Made by a program: the position numbers and the translations under genes. A model generated the notes under the pieces. That model made no database searches. It saw nothing but the letters and a program-made list of their open reading frames with translations, and was not told the DNA's origin. Below are positions 1-10,544 of a stretch of DNA of 64,000 nt, piece after piece; within the stretch, counting starts at the first letter, position 1, and every line of letters begins with the position of its first letter. Source of the stretch: Staphylococcus americanisciuri (lineage in GTDB: Bacteria; Bacillota; Bacilli; Staphylococcales; Staphylococcaceae); contig NZ_JANUXY010000010.1 of NCBI RefSeq assembly GCF_024814435.1, forward strand, positions 1-64,000. Direction: 5' to 3'.

Positions 1-590
1 CATCTTTAACTGTTGTTCCTTCTGGTAATTTTGTTAAGTCAACGTTGTCTGTTAGGTCGACTTTGCCGCCTTTTTCTACTACTTCTGGTGTTACTTTTGG
101 TTCGTTTTCGTCAGCTTGTGTTTTTGCCGCTTCTTTTACTGTTACCGGCACATCTACTGTATCTTTTGAACCATCCGGATATGTTACTTCCACTTTTCCT
201 GTGTAACCACCTGGTTTATTTGTATCAATCGTTCCAGCTGGTGTTACGTCTGCAACTTTTGTTCCTTCTGGTAGTTTTGTTAAATCAACGTTGTCTGTTA
301 GGTCGACTTTGCCACCTTTTTCTACCACTTCTGGTGTCACTTTTGGTTCGTTTTCGTCAGCTTGTGATGCCTTAACTGTTACCGGCACATCTACTGTGTC
401 TTTCGAACCATCTGGATATGTTACTTCTACTTTTCCTGTGTAATCACCTGGTTTATTTGTATCAATCGTTCCAGCTGGTGTTACGTCTGCAACTTTTGTT
501 CCTTCTGGTAGTTTTGTTAAATCAACGTTGTCTGTTAGGTCGACTTTGCCACCTTTTTCTACTACTTCTGGTGTCGCTTTTGGATCATAC
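1..590 (-). repeat. Tandem Rib/alpha-like repeats inside the adhesin
   Basis: Matching landmarks (the bases encoding [11 protein letters not shown]) recur at about 55, 301 and 538. The unit is therefore 246 then 237 bases, or 82 and 79 residues. The units are nearly identical at DNA level; the length difference is a short linker (KEAAKT versus KAS). The array continues off the left edge, so copy number is unknown. Such arrays usually vary between strains by recombination. Confidence 0.9.
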
Positions 591-3307
591 TTATCTGCAT
601 CAGGTGTACCTTCTTTTACAGTAAATTTTGCTTCAACTGTATCGGTTGTACCATCTGCATAAGTAACAATAACTGGTACTGTGAAGTCTTTGCCCACCTG
701 GTCTTTAGTTGGTGTAATTGTGATTTCACCCGTTTTTGGATCGATGTTAATACCCGCAGGAACATTTTCTGCATTAGGATCAATCTTGAATGGGTTATCT
801 GTTGCCAATGGTACATCACTTGTCGCAACTTCATTACCATTTTTCTTAGTAAATGTTGGTGTTACAGATGCTTTTTCACCCACTTTTGCTGTTGTATCTT
901 TATATGCCGGTTCATGAATAATATTTTGATCAACAACTGCTGTAAATGAATCTACTGCAAGTGCATCAGATAATTCAGTTGTTTTTGTATTTGGTAGGAA
1001 AATGGCTGATGTATATGTCGCATTTTTATCTAAGTCTGCTGGTACTGTAATTGGTACTGAATCAAGTGTTCCATCTACGCCAGAGACTTTAGAAACTGGA
1101 TCACCGATTGCCACACCATCTTTAAACCATTGAACTTGGTATTCATGCGATGGCAATAAACCACCTGATTTAGATTCAACTGTATCTCCTGGTGTCGCAA
1201 AGTTGTCAGTAGAATCATAAACCAAAATATCATGCATTGGTTGTGGTGCTAATGCAGCAAAGTTTTGATTCGCTCCGTTTGCAGCTGCTAACATTTTTGC
1301 ATCAAAAATATCTGCACCCGTAGATGCTGAAGTGAACATATTATTTTGATAGTTGTTACCCCAGATTGCATAATCCTCAATCATTGGTGTGATATACATG
1401 TAATCAGAGTTAATATGTCGATGTTTTTGACCAATAGTTCCATTCCACTGTAAAAGACTATTGTGCGCTACATCTTCATCTTTCACTAATTGACCATATT
1501 CATCATCTGTCACTTTATGAGAAATTTTCGCACCACTATTTTGTTGTGTTGCACTAACGCCGTATAGACCTTTGAACGGAATGTAATATTCGCCTTTTTC
1601 ATCAACTGTACCTACTACTGTTTCAGCAATGTGAGAACCTACACCATGTTCAGCTTGGTATTTTTTAACAATCTCAGCTTGTGCAGCTTTAAAATCCTCG
1701 ATTGTATACCCTTTATTATTCTTTTTCCACTCATCGAATTGACGTGTTACTTCGTCATTAACGTATGAAGCCACTACTTTAACACCTGTTGCATTTACAT
1801 CCCACGTGTCTTTTTTCCATGCACGTGAGTCAGAACCAGATGGGTCATTTGTTTCATACCATACTGTACCTGATACTTTACCGTAAGCACCATCATTCGG
1901 CCAGATGCCATCTGCATTTGGCGATGTTGTCCACTGATCTTTTGGCTTCATTAACCAGTCATTTTGATTTGTTTTTTCTTGAACTAGTACTTGACCATTA
2001 ACTATACGGTTAATACCAGCTGTAAAATCCCAAGATTCATTTGTACGACTTACACGTGTATGGAAACCATATTTTTGGTCACCATGTTTAATAACATTAT
2101 ATTTTTTAGGATCTGGATTTTCTACCCAAGTTCTTACGGCAAAGTTATCATCACCTGCTAATTGGAATTTTTGTTCTTTACCAGTACTATCGATTATTGG
2201 TTGTGAAAGATCAAATACATAAGAACCATCAGGATTTGTTATTGTGTAATAAACTGGCGATACAAAACCTTTGCCATTTACCCATTGCAAGTAAATTTTA
2301 GTGTTTGGTAATGGTTCAGCACCAGCTTCATTAGGGTTGTTGATATTGCCACCTCTATAAATCCAAGCTTTACCTTCATAACCCTGATGTTGACCTTTTT
2401 GACCTGGCGCATAGATTGCGTCTTTTTGTGCCTCTTGTTGTAACGCACTATCTACTGCACGTGTTGTTGTATTTGTAGTTGCAGCGCGTGTTGCTGTTGC
2501 TGGTACTGAACGTAACATTGATGTAGCTAATGGCTTCTCAACCACAACATTTTCATTTGTTAATGCTGTTTCTTCACGTACAGCTGCTAATGTCCCATCA
2601 ATATTATACTTATTTTGCTCATTGGCTAAATAATCAACAAGCGCTTGTTGTAATGCTTCGGGTGTTACATCTGTTAAGTTACCGTTTAAGTTACTTACAA
2701 TTTTGTTTGCTTCTTCCGATGAAATATTCTTTTCAGCTGCTAAGTAATCCGCTGCTGATGCTTGATCAGTTACTGTTTTAATATCAGTTGCAGATGCTTT
2801 TTCAGGCTGTTCTGTTGCGGCAGATGTTGTCGCACTTGTAGCTTGTGTATCAACAGCAGGTGTTGTATCGGCTAATAGTTCTTCAGCTGATGTGTCTGGT
2901 GCTGTTACAGTATCTTCCACTTTTTCATCTGTTGCTTCTTCAGCTGATGTGTCCGCTTCTGTTGCATCGTCCACTTTATCTGCTGTTGCTGCTTTTTCTG
3001 TTGTTTTATCTGTCTCTGTAGGCGCTTCGCTAGTTGCTTCTTCCTCGGATGCTAGGCTATCTACTTCTGTTGCAGTCTCCTCATCTGTTGTTTTTTCATC
3101 TATCGATGCTTCTTCTGTTGAAGCTGAATCTTCAGTTGCCTTATTATCTAGTTCTTCAGCTTGTACATCATTATACGCACCAAATACTAATGTTGCCCCA
3201 ACTAAAATCGAGGCTGTCCCAACTGCGAATTTGCGAATCGAATACTTGTTTTGCTTGTTAGGCAAAAAATCGAAATGCTGTGAATTTGTGGTTTTTTTAT
3301 TAGCCAT
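1..3307 (-). CDS. YSIRK-signal surface adhesin with Rib/alpha-like repeats (3' end outside window)
   Basis: This minus-strand frame is open for 1102 codons from ATG at 3307 to the left edge. An AAAGGAGT ribosome site lies just upstream. The N-terminus has a YSIRK motif at residues 22-26, a hydrophobic stretch and a likely cleavage site after Ala50. A Glu/Thr/Ser/Ala-rich low-complexity region follows to about residue 170. A folded A-region with Gly-rich, Asp/Asn-rich segments (about 260-780) comes next, then an Ig/Rib-like domain with TYADGT and finally near-identical repeats with TYPDGSKDT. These are hallmarks of sortase-anchored adhesins exported at the septum. The LPXTG anchor would be left of the window and cannot be seen. 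The ligand is unknown. The family (YSIRK plus Rib repeats) is clear, but I cannot assign it to a named Sas or Sps protein. Confidence 0.9.
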   Translation of the reverse strand, partial: MANKKTTNSQHFDFLPNKQNKYSIRKFAVGTASILVGATLVFGAYNDVQAEELDNKATEDSASTEEASIDEKTTDEETATEVDSLASEEEATSEAPTETDKTTEKAATADKVDDATEADTSAEEATDEKVEDTVTAPDTSAEELLADTTPAVDTQATSATTSAATEQPEKASATDIKTVTDQASAADYLAAEKNISSEEANKIVSNLNGNLTDVTPEALQQALVDYLANEQNKYNIDGTLAAVREETALTNENVVVEKPLATSMLRSVPATATRAATTNTTTRAVDSALQQEAQKDAIYAPGQKGQHQGYEGKAWIYRGGNINNPNEAGAEPLPNTKIYLQWVNGKGFVSPVYYTITNPDGSYVFDLSQPIIDSTGKEQKFQLAGDDNFAVRTWVENPDPKKYNVIKHGDQKYGFHTRVSRTNESWDFTAGINRIVNGQVLVQEKTNQNDWLMKPKDQWTTSPNADGIWPNDGAYGKVSGTVWYETNDPSGSDSRAWKKDTWDVNATGVKVVASYVNDEVTRQFDEWKKNNKGYTIEDFKAAQAEIVKKYQAEHGVGSHIAETVVGTVDEKGEYYIPFKGLYGVSATQQNSGAKISHKVTDDEYGQLVKDEDVAHNSLLQWNGTIGQKHRHINSDYMYITPMIEDYAIWGNNYQNNMFTSASTGADIFDAKMLAAANGANQNFAALAPQPMHDILVYDSTDNFATPGDTVESKSGGLLPSHEYQVQWFKDGVAIGDPVSKVSGVDGTLDSVPITVPADLDKNATYTSAIFLPNTKTTELSDALAVDSFTAVVDQNIIHEPAYKDTTAKVGEKASVTPTFTKKNGNEVATSDVPLATDNPFKIDPNAENVPAGINIDPKTGEITITPTKDQVGKDFTVPVIVTYADGTTDTVEAKFTVKEGTPDADKYDPKATPEVVEKGGKVDLTDNVDLTKLPEGTKVADVTPAGTIDTNKPGDYTGKVEVTYPDGSKDTVDVPVTVKASQADENEPKVTPEVVEKGGKVDLTDNVDLTKLPEGTKVADVTPAGTIDTNKPGGYTGKVEVTYPDGSKDTVDVPVTVKEAAKTQADENEPKVTPEVVEKGGKVDLTDNVDLTKLPEGTTVKD

Positions 3308-3749
3308 TTTATTACTCCTTTATAAGTAATTAATGTCCAAATCTAATTTAAATTTATATTGGACAATACACTTAGAATGCTAACATATAACTTATAATTT
3401 AATGACTATTTATTTCATTCTAAAAAACTAATAAAAAATAATAATTGCATATTTAAAAATATGACAATATGCTTTAAAAATCACAATTATAGTGTCAATT
3501 AGTCACAAACATATATAGATAAGTTGGGACATTTTTGTTCAAACGCACAATATTAAGAGGTAAAATATAATTAATATTTATATTAAGTTTAAAGTGTGTT
3601 ATATATTGTCTAACGTAAATTAAAAATTTTGGTTAATCGTATTTGATAAACCACATTGATACGTATTAAGAGGATGATCCAGTCAAATCCAGATGTAGGG
3701 AACATCATAGAAAATGGTGATTTGGATTTTCAGAGGGAGCAGTAATGAA
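3308..3749. other. Divergent AT-rich intergenic region
   Basis: These 440 bases separate the adhesin (leftward) from the CdaR-type regulator (rightward). They are very AT-rich and must hold both promoters. I see no convincing -35/-10 pair, open frame or strong hairpin. Confidence 0.5.
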
Positions 3750-4877
3750 ATGGTAAATCAACATTGGGCACAAATGGTTGTTAAAAAAATCGCGTCAATT
3801 ATAAAAAAGGATGTGCAAGTAGTTAATAAAAGCGGTCAAATTATTGCATCATCAAACTCAAGTCAGCTTGGTGATATACATCAAGCTGCACTACATTCTA
3901 TTCAACGTAACCTACCTATAGAAATAGAAGAAGAAGATATGAATTTTTGGAAGGTGAAATCACCAGCAGTTATCTTACCTTTCGAATATCAAGATACGAC
4001 ATATGGAGCACTTATAATCTCAGGAACACCTGAAGAAGTACGAGAATCCTCTCGTTTACTGAAAGTTACTGCAGAATTTATTATCGAGCAAGAAATTGAG
4101 CGATCAGCTAAATTTAAAAGCTCTTTATCTCGTACACAAATGTTATCTAATATACTATTCAATAAAGATATGACCTCACATAGTTACAGCCGTAAACAAA
4201 TCATTGACTTTCTTGGCTTGAATACCAAAGTAGCTGTTGCATCTATATTCATTAATACAACTAGCAAAACAAAGATTCGTTCCATTAAAAACACGCTCAG
4301 CAATTGGCAACTCTACGATGATGACATTCTAGAATTAACACCCCAAGACTTACTTTTTGTTTTTAAAACAAATTCAAATCGTGGTAAGACACTAGAAGAA
4401 TTAAAACAGTTTATCGCTCATTCAATCTCTCTAGATATTTTTGAACGAACGCTTATTACTGTGGGTGATTTCAACATAGGTATTCAAGGTTTGATTCAAT
4501 CTTATAACGAAGCCCAGTCACTCAGAAAATTGGTGTTATCAATGAACCAAACAGAAGGCCTCTATACTTATAAAGATTATGAATTCGAAGTGATATGTCA
4601 AAATATCCGTAAGTATTCTCCTGACAAAGAAGCTTCATTAATTGTAAACTATAAAAAACTTGCTTCTTTTGGTGGCGATAAATATCTTAATGAAACAGTA
4701 GAAGCATACTTCCGAAACCACGGTAAGCTTGTTAAAACAGCAAATGATCTTTACATTCATCGCAACACATTAAATTATCGCATTAAAAAAATTCATGAAA
4801 TCACTGGTTGGGACTTAAATACAATAGATGGCATTGTTTTACTGCGCATTGCACAGTATCTCTATAAAACACGCTAA
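3750..4877 (+). CDS. CdaR/PucR-family sugar diacid-type transcriptional regulator
   Basis: The protein has about 375 residues. The N-terminal third resembles a putative sugar-diacid recognition domain (residues from QVVNKSGQIIASS onwards), and a central PucR/GGDEF-like region follows. The C-terminus carries the family's HTH, with the ANDLYIHRNTLNYRIKKI pattern. Family members activate genes for organic-acid or sugar-acid use. Here no catabolic partner is adjacent, so the target is unknown. I chose ATG 3750 because GAGGGA lies about 11 bases upstream; an in-frame start at 3714 lacks such a site. A strong terminator follows at 4928. Family confidence is high, function low. Confidence 0.8.
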   Translation: MVNQHWAQMVVKKIASIIKKDVQVVNKSGQIIASSNSSQLGDIHQAALHSIQRNLPIEIEEEDMNFWKVKSPAVILPFEYQDTTYGALIISGTPEEVRESSRLLKVTAEFIIEQEIERSAKFKSSLSRTQMLSNILFNKDMTSHSYSRKQIIDFLGLNTKVAVASIFINTTSKTKIRSIKNTLSNWQLYDDDILELTPQDLLFVFKTNSNRGKTLEELKQFIAHSISLDIFERTLITVGDFNIGIQGLIQSYNEAQSLRKLVLSMNQTEGLYTYKDYEFEVICQNIRKYSPDKEASLIVNYKKLASFGGDKYLNETVEAYFRNHGKLVKTANDLYIHRNTLNYRIKKIHEITGWDLNTIDGIVLLRIAQYLYKTR

Positions 4878-4927
4878 TCACTTATCATGTACTAAAATAA
4901 AGGTACAATTATACCATTTCATATAGT

Positions 4928-4970
4928 AAAAGTTGTTAATTTCCACTTTAGGAATTTAACAACTTTTTTT
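4928..4970 (+). terminator. Rho-independent terminator after the CdaR-type gene
   Basis: Arms AAAAGTTGTTAA and TTAACAACTTTT flank a 16-base loop and are followed by a T-run. It lies 50 bases after the stop. Confidence 0.85.
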
Positions 4971-5442
4971 ATGTAATATATAACAAACTAGCATGCGTTC
5001 ATCTTCAGAATATATACTTTTTTATTCGCAAAATGATTTTCTTGTTTCTAAGTCTTGAGATATTTTTCATGAAAAACTAGAGATTTCCATCTGTTCATTT
5101 TCTTCTATAAAAATAACTTTAAAAACAACTTTCTTATAAATTGATAACAATTAAATCTTACACTTTCTTATATAAAGATAGTATATATATTATGGTAAAT
5201 TTATTACCCGCATTTTATGAAAAGAATGTTTATATCGTACAAAACCTCATTAATAGCAATACATTGCTTTATTAAAAACCCTTTCATTACTACTAATTTT
5301 ATGTTTTCTTCACCTTTAATGTTAATTTCCAATTATTTTTTGACAAAATCAAAAAAATTGTATATAAAATTTAATAGTACATATACGATTATATGGATTA
5401 AATTTTATGAACATAACTTTATTACGTGTGGAGGTTACAACT
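4971..5442. other. Long AT-rich leader region upstream of the AraC-type regulator
   Basis: About 470 bases carry no believable gene; a 94-codon frame here has no ribosome site. The region holds the sigma-A promoter at 5340-5368 and the ribosome site of the next gene. Confidence 0.5.
5340..5368 (+). promoter_or_regulatory. Sigma-A promoter of the AraC-type regulator
   Basis: TTGACA at 5340-5345, a 17-base spacer and TATAAA at 5363-5368 give a near-consensus vegetative promoter. It lies about 75 bases before the GTG start at 5443. Confidence 0.75.
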
Positions 5443-7473
5443 GTGTTCCCAAAAATATATCATTTAGACACTCCCATGATGCAACCTGCTCGTTGCTTTG
5501 ATGGTATCCTACTTGTATTACCACTCAATCAAGACGCAACTGTTATTAAAAAGGAAGGTACCACATATAGCAACGAAAAAGTTTATTTAATTAACGAATC
5601 GGATCTCTATGAAATTAATACACACGATGCTTTGTTATTTTTCTTGCCAAGCAGATTATTCAAAGCCATCGACATCAATATTTTTAGTGCTGACTTTGCG
5701 ATTCGAGAACATGACGTACTGCGCGCTGATTTATTCTTACTCTTCAAGTATTACCAAGCTGGTGAACAAGATGAATCTCCCGCACAAAACCTTATAGTAC
5801 ATATCCTCAAAGGGTTTAAACATCTGACACATACAACAAGTTCACATTCCATAGATTATATGCTACATCAAATGATTAACTATATACGTAATCATTTACA
5901 AGAACGTATTACATTAGATGTGTTATCGAAAAAATTCAATGTATCACCATCCTATATATCGACACTGTTTAAGCAGAATTTAAATATAAACTTTTATGAC
6001 TATACTGCTTCGCTAAAAATTGCGAAGTCTTTAGAACTACTCTCAATTGACGACACAAAAATTAAAACTATTGCAGCATTTTGGCACTATCCAAGTCCAA
6101 CAAACTACATTATTAATTTCAAAAAATACATGGGCATAACACCCAAAAAATACAAGTCTCTATCATTAGATGAATATGAATTAGACGTACCGAACATTAC
6201 ATCGGACATGTCTACTCTAAAACGCTTATATCTTAACTCAGCTAATGATACACATCAAACAACGATTTTTATTGATGATACATCCATTGACCAACCTCCC
6301 TTGACGTTCTTTAATCTCGTTGACATCGGGTTTTACCACAATATAGACAGAATGATCCATACACCAACCTTTTACTACAATGACTTCATGAATTATAAAA
6401 CTACATCTTATATCTATATTAATGAACCTATTGAACATATCATCACAGATAATATGCAAAAGATTATCTTGAAGTTGAGAAAGTTGTTTCAGATGAAGCT
6501 CTCTATTGCGATAAAGTTAAACGATATTCAAAGCTATCATTACGTCGTTAAAGCAATTGAAGACTTACATTTTTTAGAAAGTGCGCATCTACCTGCTGCA
6601 CCATTTTATGACAGTAAGTTACTATTATTGTTAGATTCAAAACATTTTAACGTCAATGATATTAAACGTATTAAACGTAATATATATGGTATACGCATTG
6701 CGATTGCTTTAGATGTTACAGATTATTTTCTCGAAGGTCATTCGATTGACGAGACTGTCTATGAACTTAATCCAGACTATTTCGTATTAGATTACCAGAA
6801 AGTTAAAACACATTATCAAGCTACAACACAACAAACATATAGTGAGCTACAAACATCTTTATATCGATTCTTGAAAACCCAGATTAAGAAAGATAAGGCA
6901 ATCTTTTTGAATTATGATGTATTTTATACACCTGATGTTCTGAGTAACACTGGCTTGTTTTTAAAAAAATTATTAAGTGTTCAACCTTATCTTGCAGGTG
7001 CTACCATTGGTCTAATACAATCACCGACACAAAAACATCATGTCGCACTCTTTGATAGCATTGAAAATAAAACAACTATTTATTTTCTTGGTATTATGAT
7101 GCTTAACTTCTCTGTATATCCATGCTATTATGGTGAAAATTATATTTTGACACGTACGAAATATAGCTATAACTTACTTTTGTATAATGCACAATCAATC
7201 GAACAAGTCTTTTATATCACACTACCTGATAAACATACTACTTCAAAAACACTTGTCTCAACAGAAATACTCAACAGTGACCACGGCGATGCAGATAGTA
7301 TGATTTGCGCTCGCGTTAGAGATAAACATCATTTCCCAAATTCACTAAGATATAAACTGAGTCAATGTAATACACCACACTTGAATGTGGATGAACACGA
7401 CTTTAATGATGGTGCTTATGTAACACATCTCCCCAAAAAATCTGTTGCCATGATTACGCTTTATACCTCATAG
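5443..7473 (+). CDS. Large AraC-family regulator, Rsp/Rbf-like
   Basis: The protein has 676 residues. An AraC-type double HTH lies at about 139-240 (start LDVLSKKFNVSPSYISTLF; second helix pair ending NFKKYMGITPKKYK), unusually placed near the N-terminus. About 430 residues of unassigned sequence follow. This layout and length match staphylococcal Rsp and Rbf, which are around 700 residues and control surface proteins and biofilm in S. aureus. Which of them this is cannot be settled here. I chose GTG 5443 because GGAGG sits 8 bases upstream; an ATG at 5407 has no such site. It has its own promoter and terminator. Confidence 0.8.
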   Translation: MFPKIYHLDTPMMQPARCFDGILLVLPLNQDATVIKKEGTTYSNEKVYLINESDLYEINTHDALLFFLPSRLFKAIDINIFSADFAIREHDVLRADLFLLFKYYQAGEQDESPAQNLIVHILKGFKHLTHTTSSHSIDYMLHQMINYIRNHLQERITLDVLSKKFNVSPSYISTLFKQNLNINFYDYTASLKIAKSLELLSIDDTKIKTIAAFWHYPSPTNYIINFKKYMGITPKKYKSLSLDEYELDVPNITSDMSTLKRLYLNSANDTHQTTIFIDDTSIDQPPLTFFNLVDIGFYHNIDRMIHTPTFYYNDFMNYKTTSYIYINEPIEHIITDNMQKIILKLRKLFQMKLSIAIKLNDIQSYHYVVKAIEDLHFLESAHLPAAPFYDSKLLLLLDSKHFNVNDIKRIKRNIYGIRIAIALDVTDYFLEGHSIDETVYELNPDYFVLDYQKVKTHYQATTQQTYSELQTSLYRFLKTQIKKDKAIFLNYDVFYTPDVLSNTGLFLKKLLSVQPYLAGATIGLIQSPTQKHHVALFDSIENKTTIYFLGIMMLNFSVYPCYYGENYILTRTKYSYNLLLYNAQSIEQVFYITLPDKHTTSKTLVSTEILNSDHGDADSMICARVRDKHHFPNSLRYKLSQCNTPHLNVDEHDFNDGAYVTHLPKKSVAMITLYTS

Positions 7474-7479
7474 GAGAAT

Positions 7480-7520
7480 GATGCATCTGTTATTTTTTTA
7501 CTTGTTAGATGCATCTTCTT
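7480..7520 (+). terminator. Terminator after the AraC-type regulator
   Basis: GATGCATCT and AGATGCATC form a perfect 9-bp stem around an 18-base loop, and a T-rich stretch follows. Confidence 0.75.
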
Positions 7521-7790
7521 ATTTTAATATATATTCACAAACTAAGATTTCAGACCTCATTTCACTTTTCTGATTGGAACTCATTGTACGCGTTTATCCG
7601 TTCACCCACGTTTTGGTCGTTCGCACAATAAAACAGACATAATGTTACTTTTGGGTTTTATTTAAACTCCATTTTCTTTACCATTTTATTGAGCTAAATT
7701 AAATATGTATTCATAATTTTGTCTTTCTATTTATAACGGAGATGATAGCAATGATAAAATAAAGTAACCCAATTAAAAATATTCTTTTTT

Positions 7791-8123
7791 TCACATAAAA
7801 TGCTCTATCGCATAACTGCCTTTTTTATCATAATTTTTAACAATAGCAACTGGACTTAATCGCTTTTTGATGTTGTCAAACATGAACAGTAGCTAATTGA
7901 TATGTGTTGATACTTTTAGTTTGCTACTTATATAATCATTTTTGCAAAGGTACTACAATGAGGCATTAACAAATTTTTCTGTAGTGCCACAAGTTCTGCT
8001 GAAGTGCTCTTTTATCTCTCCGATTAGTAAACTTGCCAAAGACTCACCTTGTTCAATTTTACTACTAGGAATGCATAGTTTCTCTCTACTGTTTACTTGA
8101 ACCAACTTTAAACTATACGCACA
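7791..8123 (-). pseudogene. Probable decayed coding fragment, unidentified
   Basis: This fills most of a 650-base gap. Read leftward, one frame is open from 8123 to a stop at 7953 and gives a protein-like stretch (IPSSKIEQGESLASLLIGEI). After a stop and frame change, a second protein-like stretch (FDNIKKRLSPVAIVKNYD) ends at 7791. Neither piece has a start codon with a ribosome site. The composition reads as coding, but I do not recognise the family. It may instead be chance open sequence. Confidence 0.3.
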
Positions 8124-8167
8124 TCACGACATGTCCTTCTCTATTTTTATCAACATCACTTATTGCT

Positions 8168-9325
8168 TTAAATCACTTTCTTGATGTTATCTTGAGCTTG
8201 TCGATAGACTTCACCTATACGTTGAGCCGCCATACGCCCTCCCATAATATTGCGTGCAAACGGTCCTAATTCAAGGTCAGCAAGCATTCCTGACACAAAA
8301 AGTTTTGGCAACCATTCGAGTGATGTATTAATAACAGGAAAGCCCTCAACTAACTTCGCACCATGACGCTGTACGAGCGACTGGATCAGTGGCTGTTGCA
8401 TTAAGTCTATTTTGAAGCCAGTTGCTAAATAAATACCATCATAGACTACTTTCTTCCCATCGCTAACAATTGTGTGTGCCTCAAGTGCATCAACCGGTGT
8501 TTGGTGAATCATTAAGCACTCTTCTTTTTCAGCACGCATGAGTTTCATATACATCTCTTTAGGCATCGATCCTTTATGGCGTTCATGACGGTTGATAGCA
8601 ATACGTTGTTTCAAATCTTCCTCACAGTGAAAACCGCGTAAATTTTTAGGGCCTAACCAACCCGGATCTGCATCAAAATCAAAGACTTCCAATGGCTTTT
8701 TCAACCACAAATGAATCGGTGTTGAGCGCTGTTCAGCGAGCAACTTCAACACTAAATGTGCAGCTGAAATTCCGCTCCCAACAACATGTGATGCAGTTGT
8801 TTGTGTATTAAAATCTGGCTGATGAATATGTTGAACATCTGGTTGATTGACATACATATCTGGAATATAAGGTGTATGATGCGTTCCCATAGCCAAGATG
8901 ACATGTTGCGCAGTCAAAAGTGTATCGTTGTCTAAGCGGACATGCCAGTGTCCATCTCTATACGCAATGTCACTCGCACGTTGCTGAATATGACAAGATG
9001 ATAAATCATATCGCTGTATCCAATAATCTGTGTGGTCGAAAAACATATCTAATCTTGGGCGTTGATAATGTCCCATCATCGCTTGTGTATATTGATGTTT
9101 TTTTGCAAATTTTTTCAGATCAAAAGGTTCTGGATGACAATGATGAACAAGTGGTGAACGCAAATATGGCATGCTCAAACGTGTTGTTTGCATTTTAAAG
9201 TTTTCCATTAATGCATGATTAGGATCTACTATTCTTAACTGTTTCGCTGGCAACCCTAAATAACGTAATTGTAGCGCAATTGTCGTTGCATGCACGCCAC
9301 CACCGATGATAAGCCATTCGTACAT
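8168..9325 (-). CDS. FAD/NAD(P)-binding oxidoreductase
   Basis: The protein has 385 residues. The N-terminus has a dinucleotide-binding GGGVHATT loop in a beta-alpha-beta fold. A second glycine motif (VVGSGISAAH) near residue 195 suits NAD(P)H, and ATGF occurs near residue 305. This layout resembles flavin monooxygenases and the lysine/ornithine N-hydroxylase group, though no siderophore genes adjoin it. Substrate is unknown. ATG 9325 follows GAGGAGAG. The gene stands alone, and the decayed region 7791-8123 lies beyond its 3' end. Confidence 0.75.
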   Translation of the reverse strand: MYEWLIIGGGVHATTIALQLRYLGLPAKQLRIVDPNHALMENFKMQTTRLSMPYLRSPLVHHCHPEPFDLKKFAKKHQYTQAMMGHYQRPRLDMFFDHTDYWIQRYDLSSCHIQQRASDIAYRDGHWHVRLDNDTLLTAQHVILAMGTHHTPYIPDMYVNQPDVQHIHQPDFNTQTTASHVVGSGISAAHLVLKLLAEQRSTPIHLWLKKPLEVFDFDADPGWLGPKNLRGFHCEEDLKQRIAINRHERHKGSMPKEMYMKLMRAEKEECLMIHQTPVDALEAHTIVSDGKKVVYDGIYLATGFKIDLMQQPLIQSLVQRHGAKLVEGFPVINTSLEWLPKLFVSGMLADLELGPFARNIMGGRMAAQRIGEVYRQAQDNIKKVI

Positions 9326-9430
9326 AATATCTCTCCTCTATTGTAAATCGAAATAATTACGTTTTATAATAAAGGATGTCTCCTTACATTGCAAGACTGA
9401 ACCTCCTCACATTATTACGCAATCGCACGA

Positions 9431-9470
9431 AAAAAAGCCATCTACCTAATAACTAAGATAGATGACATTT
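9431..9470 (-). terminator. Terminator after the short-chain dehydrogenase gene
   Basis: On the minus strand, TGTCATCTATC and GGTAGATGGC pair around a short loop and are followed by a run of seven Ts. Confidence 0.8.
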
Positions 9471-9495
9471 ATCATATATAAGATGTGGACGTATA

Positions 9496-10377
9496 TTATA
9501 CGATTGGTGAACCACCTGTCACACCATAAACTTGTCCTGTAATAAAACTTCCACTCTCAGAAGCTAGTAAGACATAGATGTCCGCAAGTTCAACAGGCTG
9601 TCCAGCACGTTGTAATGGTTGATTCTTACCAAAGTTTGGAATGCGCTCTTGTGGTTGACCACCACATATTTGTAACGGCGTCCAAACTGGCCCAGGTGCT
9701 ACTGCATTGACACGAATACCTTTAGGCCCAAGTTGAGCTGCTAATCCTTTGGCTAATGATACATTACATGATTTCGTCATTGCATAATCCAATAAATGTG
9801 GGCTCGGTTTTACCGCTTGGATAGATGACGTTAAGATAATACTTGCGCCTGCCTCTAGATAATTAAGCGCCTCTTGAATTGAATATACCGTTGAAAAAAC
9901 ATTCACTTCAAATGTATCTGTTAATTGTTTTGGGTCTAACTTTTGAATATCATATTCAAAGCTTTGCATTCCTGCATTCAATACAAGGATATCTAAACCA
10001 CCTAGCTGATCGTAGGCATCTTTAACCATTTGACGTGCATAATCTGCAACACGTAAGTCTCCTGGTAATAACACCGCCTTTTGCCCAGCTGCTTCAATCA
10101 CTTGCTTCACTTCTTCTGCGTCTACTTGTTCATCTGGGTGATATGCAATTGCCACGTCTGCGCCTTCTTTCGCATAAGCAATTGCAGCTGCACGCCCAAT
10201 ACCTGAATCACCACCTGTTACAAGTGCTTTTTTGCCTACCAACTTCTCAGCACCGCGGTATGATGTTTCACCGCAATCTGGTACGGGTGTCATATCTCGT
10301 TGAATCCCTGGATAAGGTTGTAATTGTTGTTCATATGTGTCATGAAAATATTGTGTTAATGGATTTTTGTTTGACAT
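9496..10377 (-). CDS. Short-chain dehydrogenase/reductase (general-stress YhdF/YhxC type)
   Basis: The protein has 293 residues. It shows the NAD(P)-binding TGGDSGIGRA motif, NAG in the fourth strand (LNAGMQS) and the catalytic Ser and Tyr-x3-Lys (SSIQ ... DYAMTKS). A 50-residue N-terminal extension containing the PDCGETSY pattern is typical of the Bacillus general-stress SDR subgroup. It probably reduces an aldehyde or ketone; the substrate is unknown. ATG 10377 has GAGG 7 bases upstream. It is monocistronic with its own terminator. Confidence 0.85.
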   Translation of the reverse strand: MSNKNPLTQYFHDTYEQQLQPYPGIQRDMTPVPDCGETSYRGAEKLVGKKALVTGGDSGIGRAAAIAYAKEGADVAIAYHPDEQVDAEEVKQVIEAAGQKAVLLPGDLRVADYARQMVKDAYDQLGGLDILVLNAGMQSFEYDIQKLDPKQLTDTFEVNVFSTVYSIQEALNYLEAGASIILTSSIQAVKPSPHLLDYAMTKSCNVSLAKGLAAQLGPKGIRVNAVAPGPVWTPLQICGGQPQERIPNFGKNQPLQRAGQPVELADIYVLLASESGSFITGQVYGVTGGSPIV

Positions 10378-10421
10378 ACTAAAACCTCATTTCTCAATTG
10401 ATTGTTCATGCTCAACGTACC

Positions 10422-10461
10422 AAAAAAACTCAGAAAAACAAAGTAAATTGTCTTCCTGAGT
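10422..10461 (-). terminator. Terminator after the M60-like surface protein gene
   Basis: On the minus strand, ACTCAG and CTGAGT close a hairpin and are followed by TTTTTTTGG. It lies about 85 bases after the stop at 10545. Confidence 0.75.
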
Positions 10462-10544
10462 CAGTGCATAACTGCAGCAATCATCAACACGAATACCAAA
10501 TAACTTGATAAATGTTCACAATCGTTACTGATATAAAATATTTA

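Noticed and set aside
2892..3329. A 145-codon Ser/Val/Ala-rich plus-strand frame opposite the adhesin N-terminus
   Set aside because: It is the complement of the adhesin's low-complexity region, has no ribosome site, and the minus-strand gene has a signal peptide and correct domain order.
5217..5501. A 94-codon plus-strand frame before the AraC-type regulator
   Set aside because: It has no ribosome site, spans the regulator's promoter and overlaps its start in another frame.
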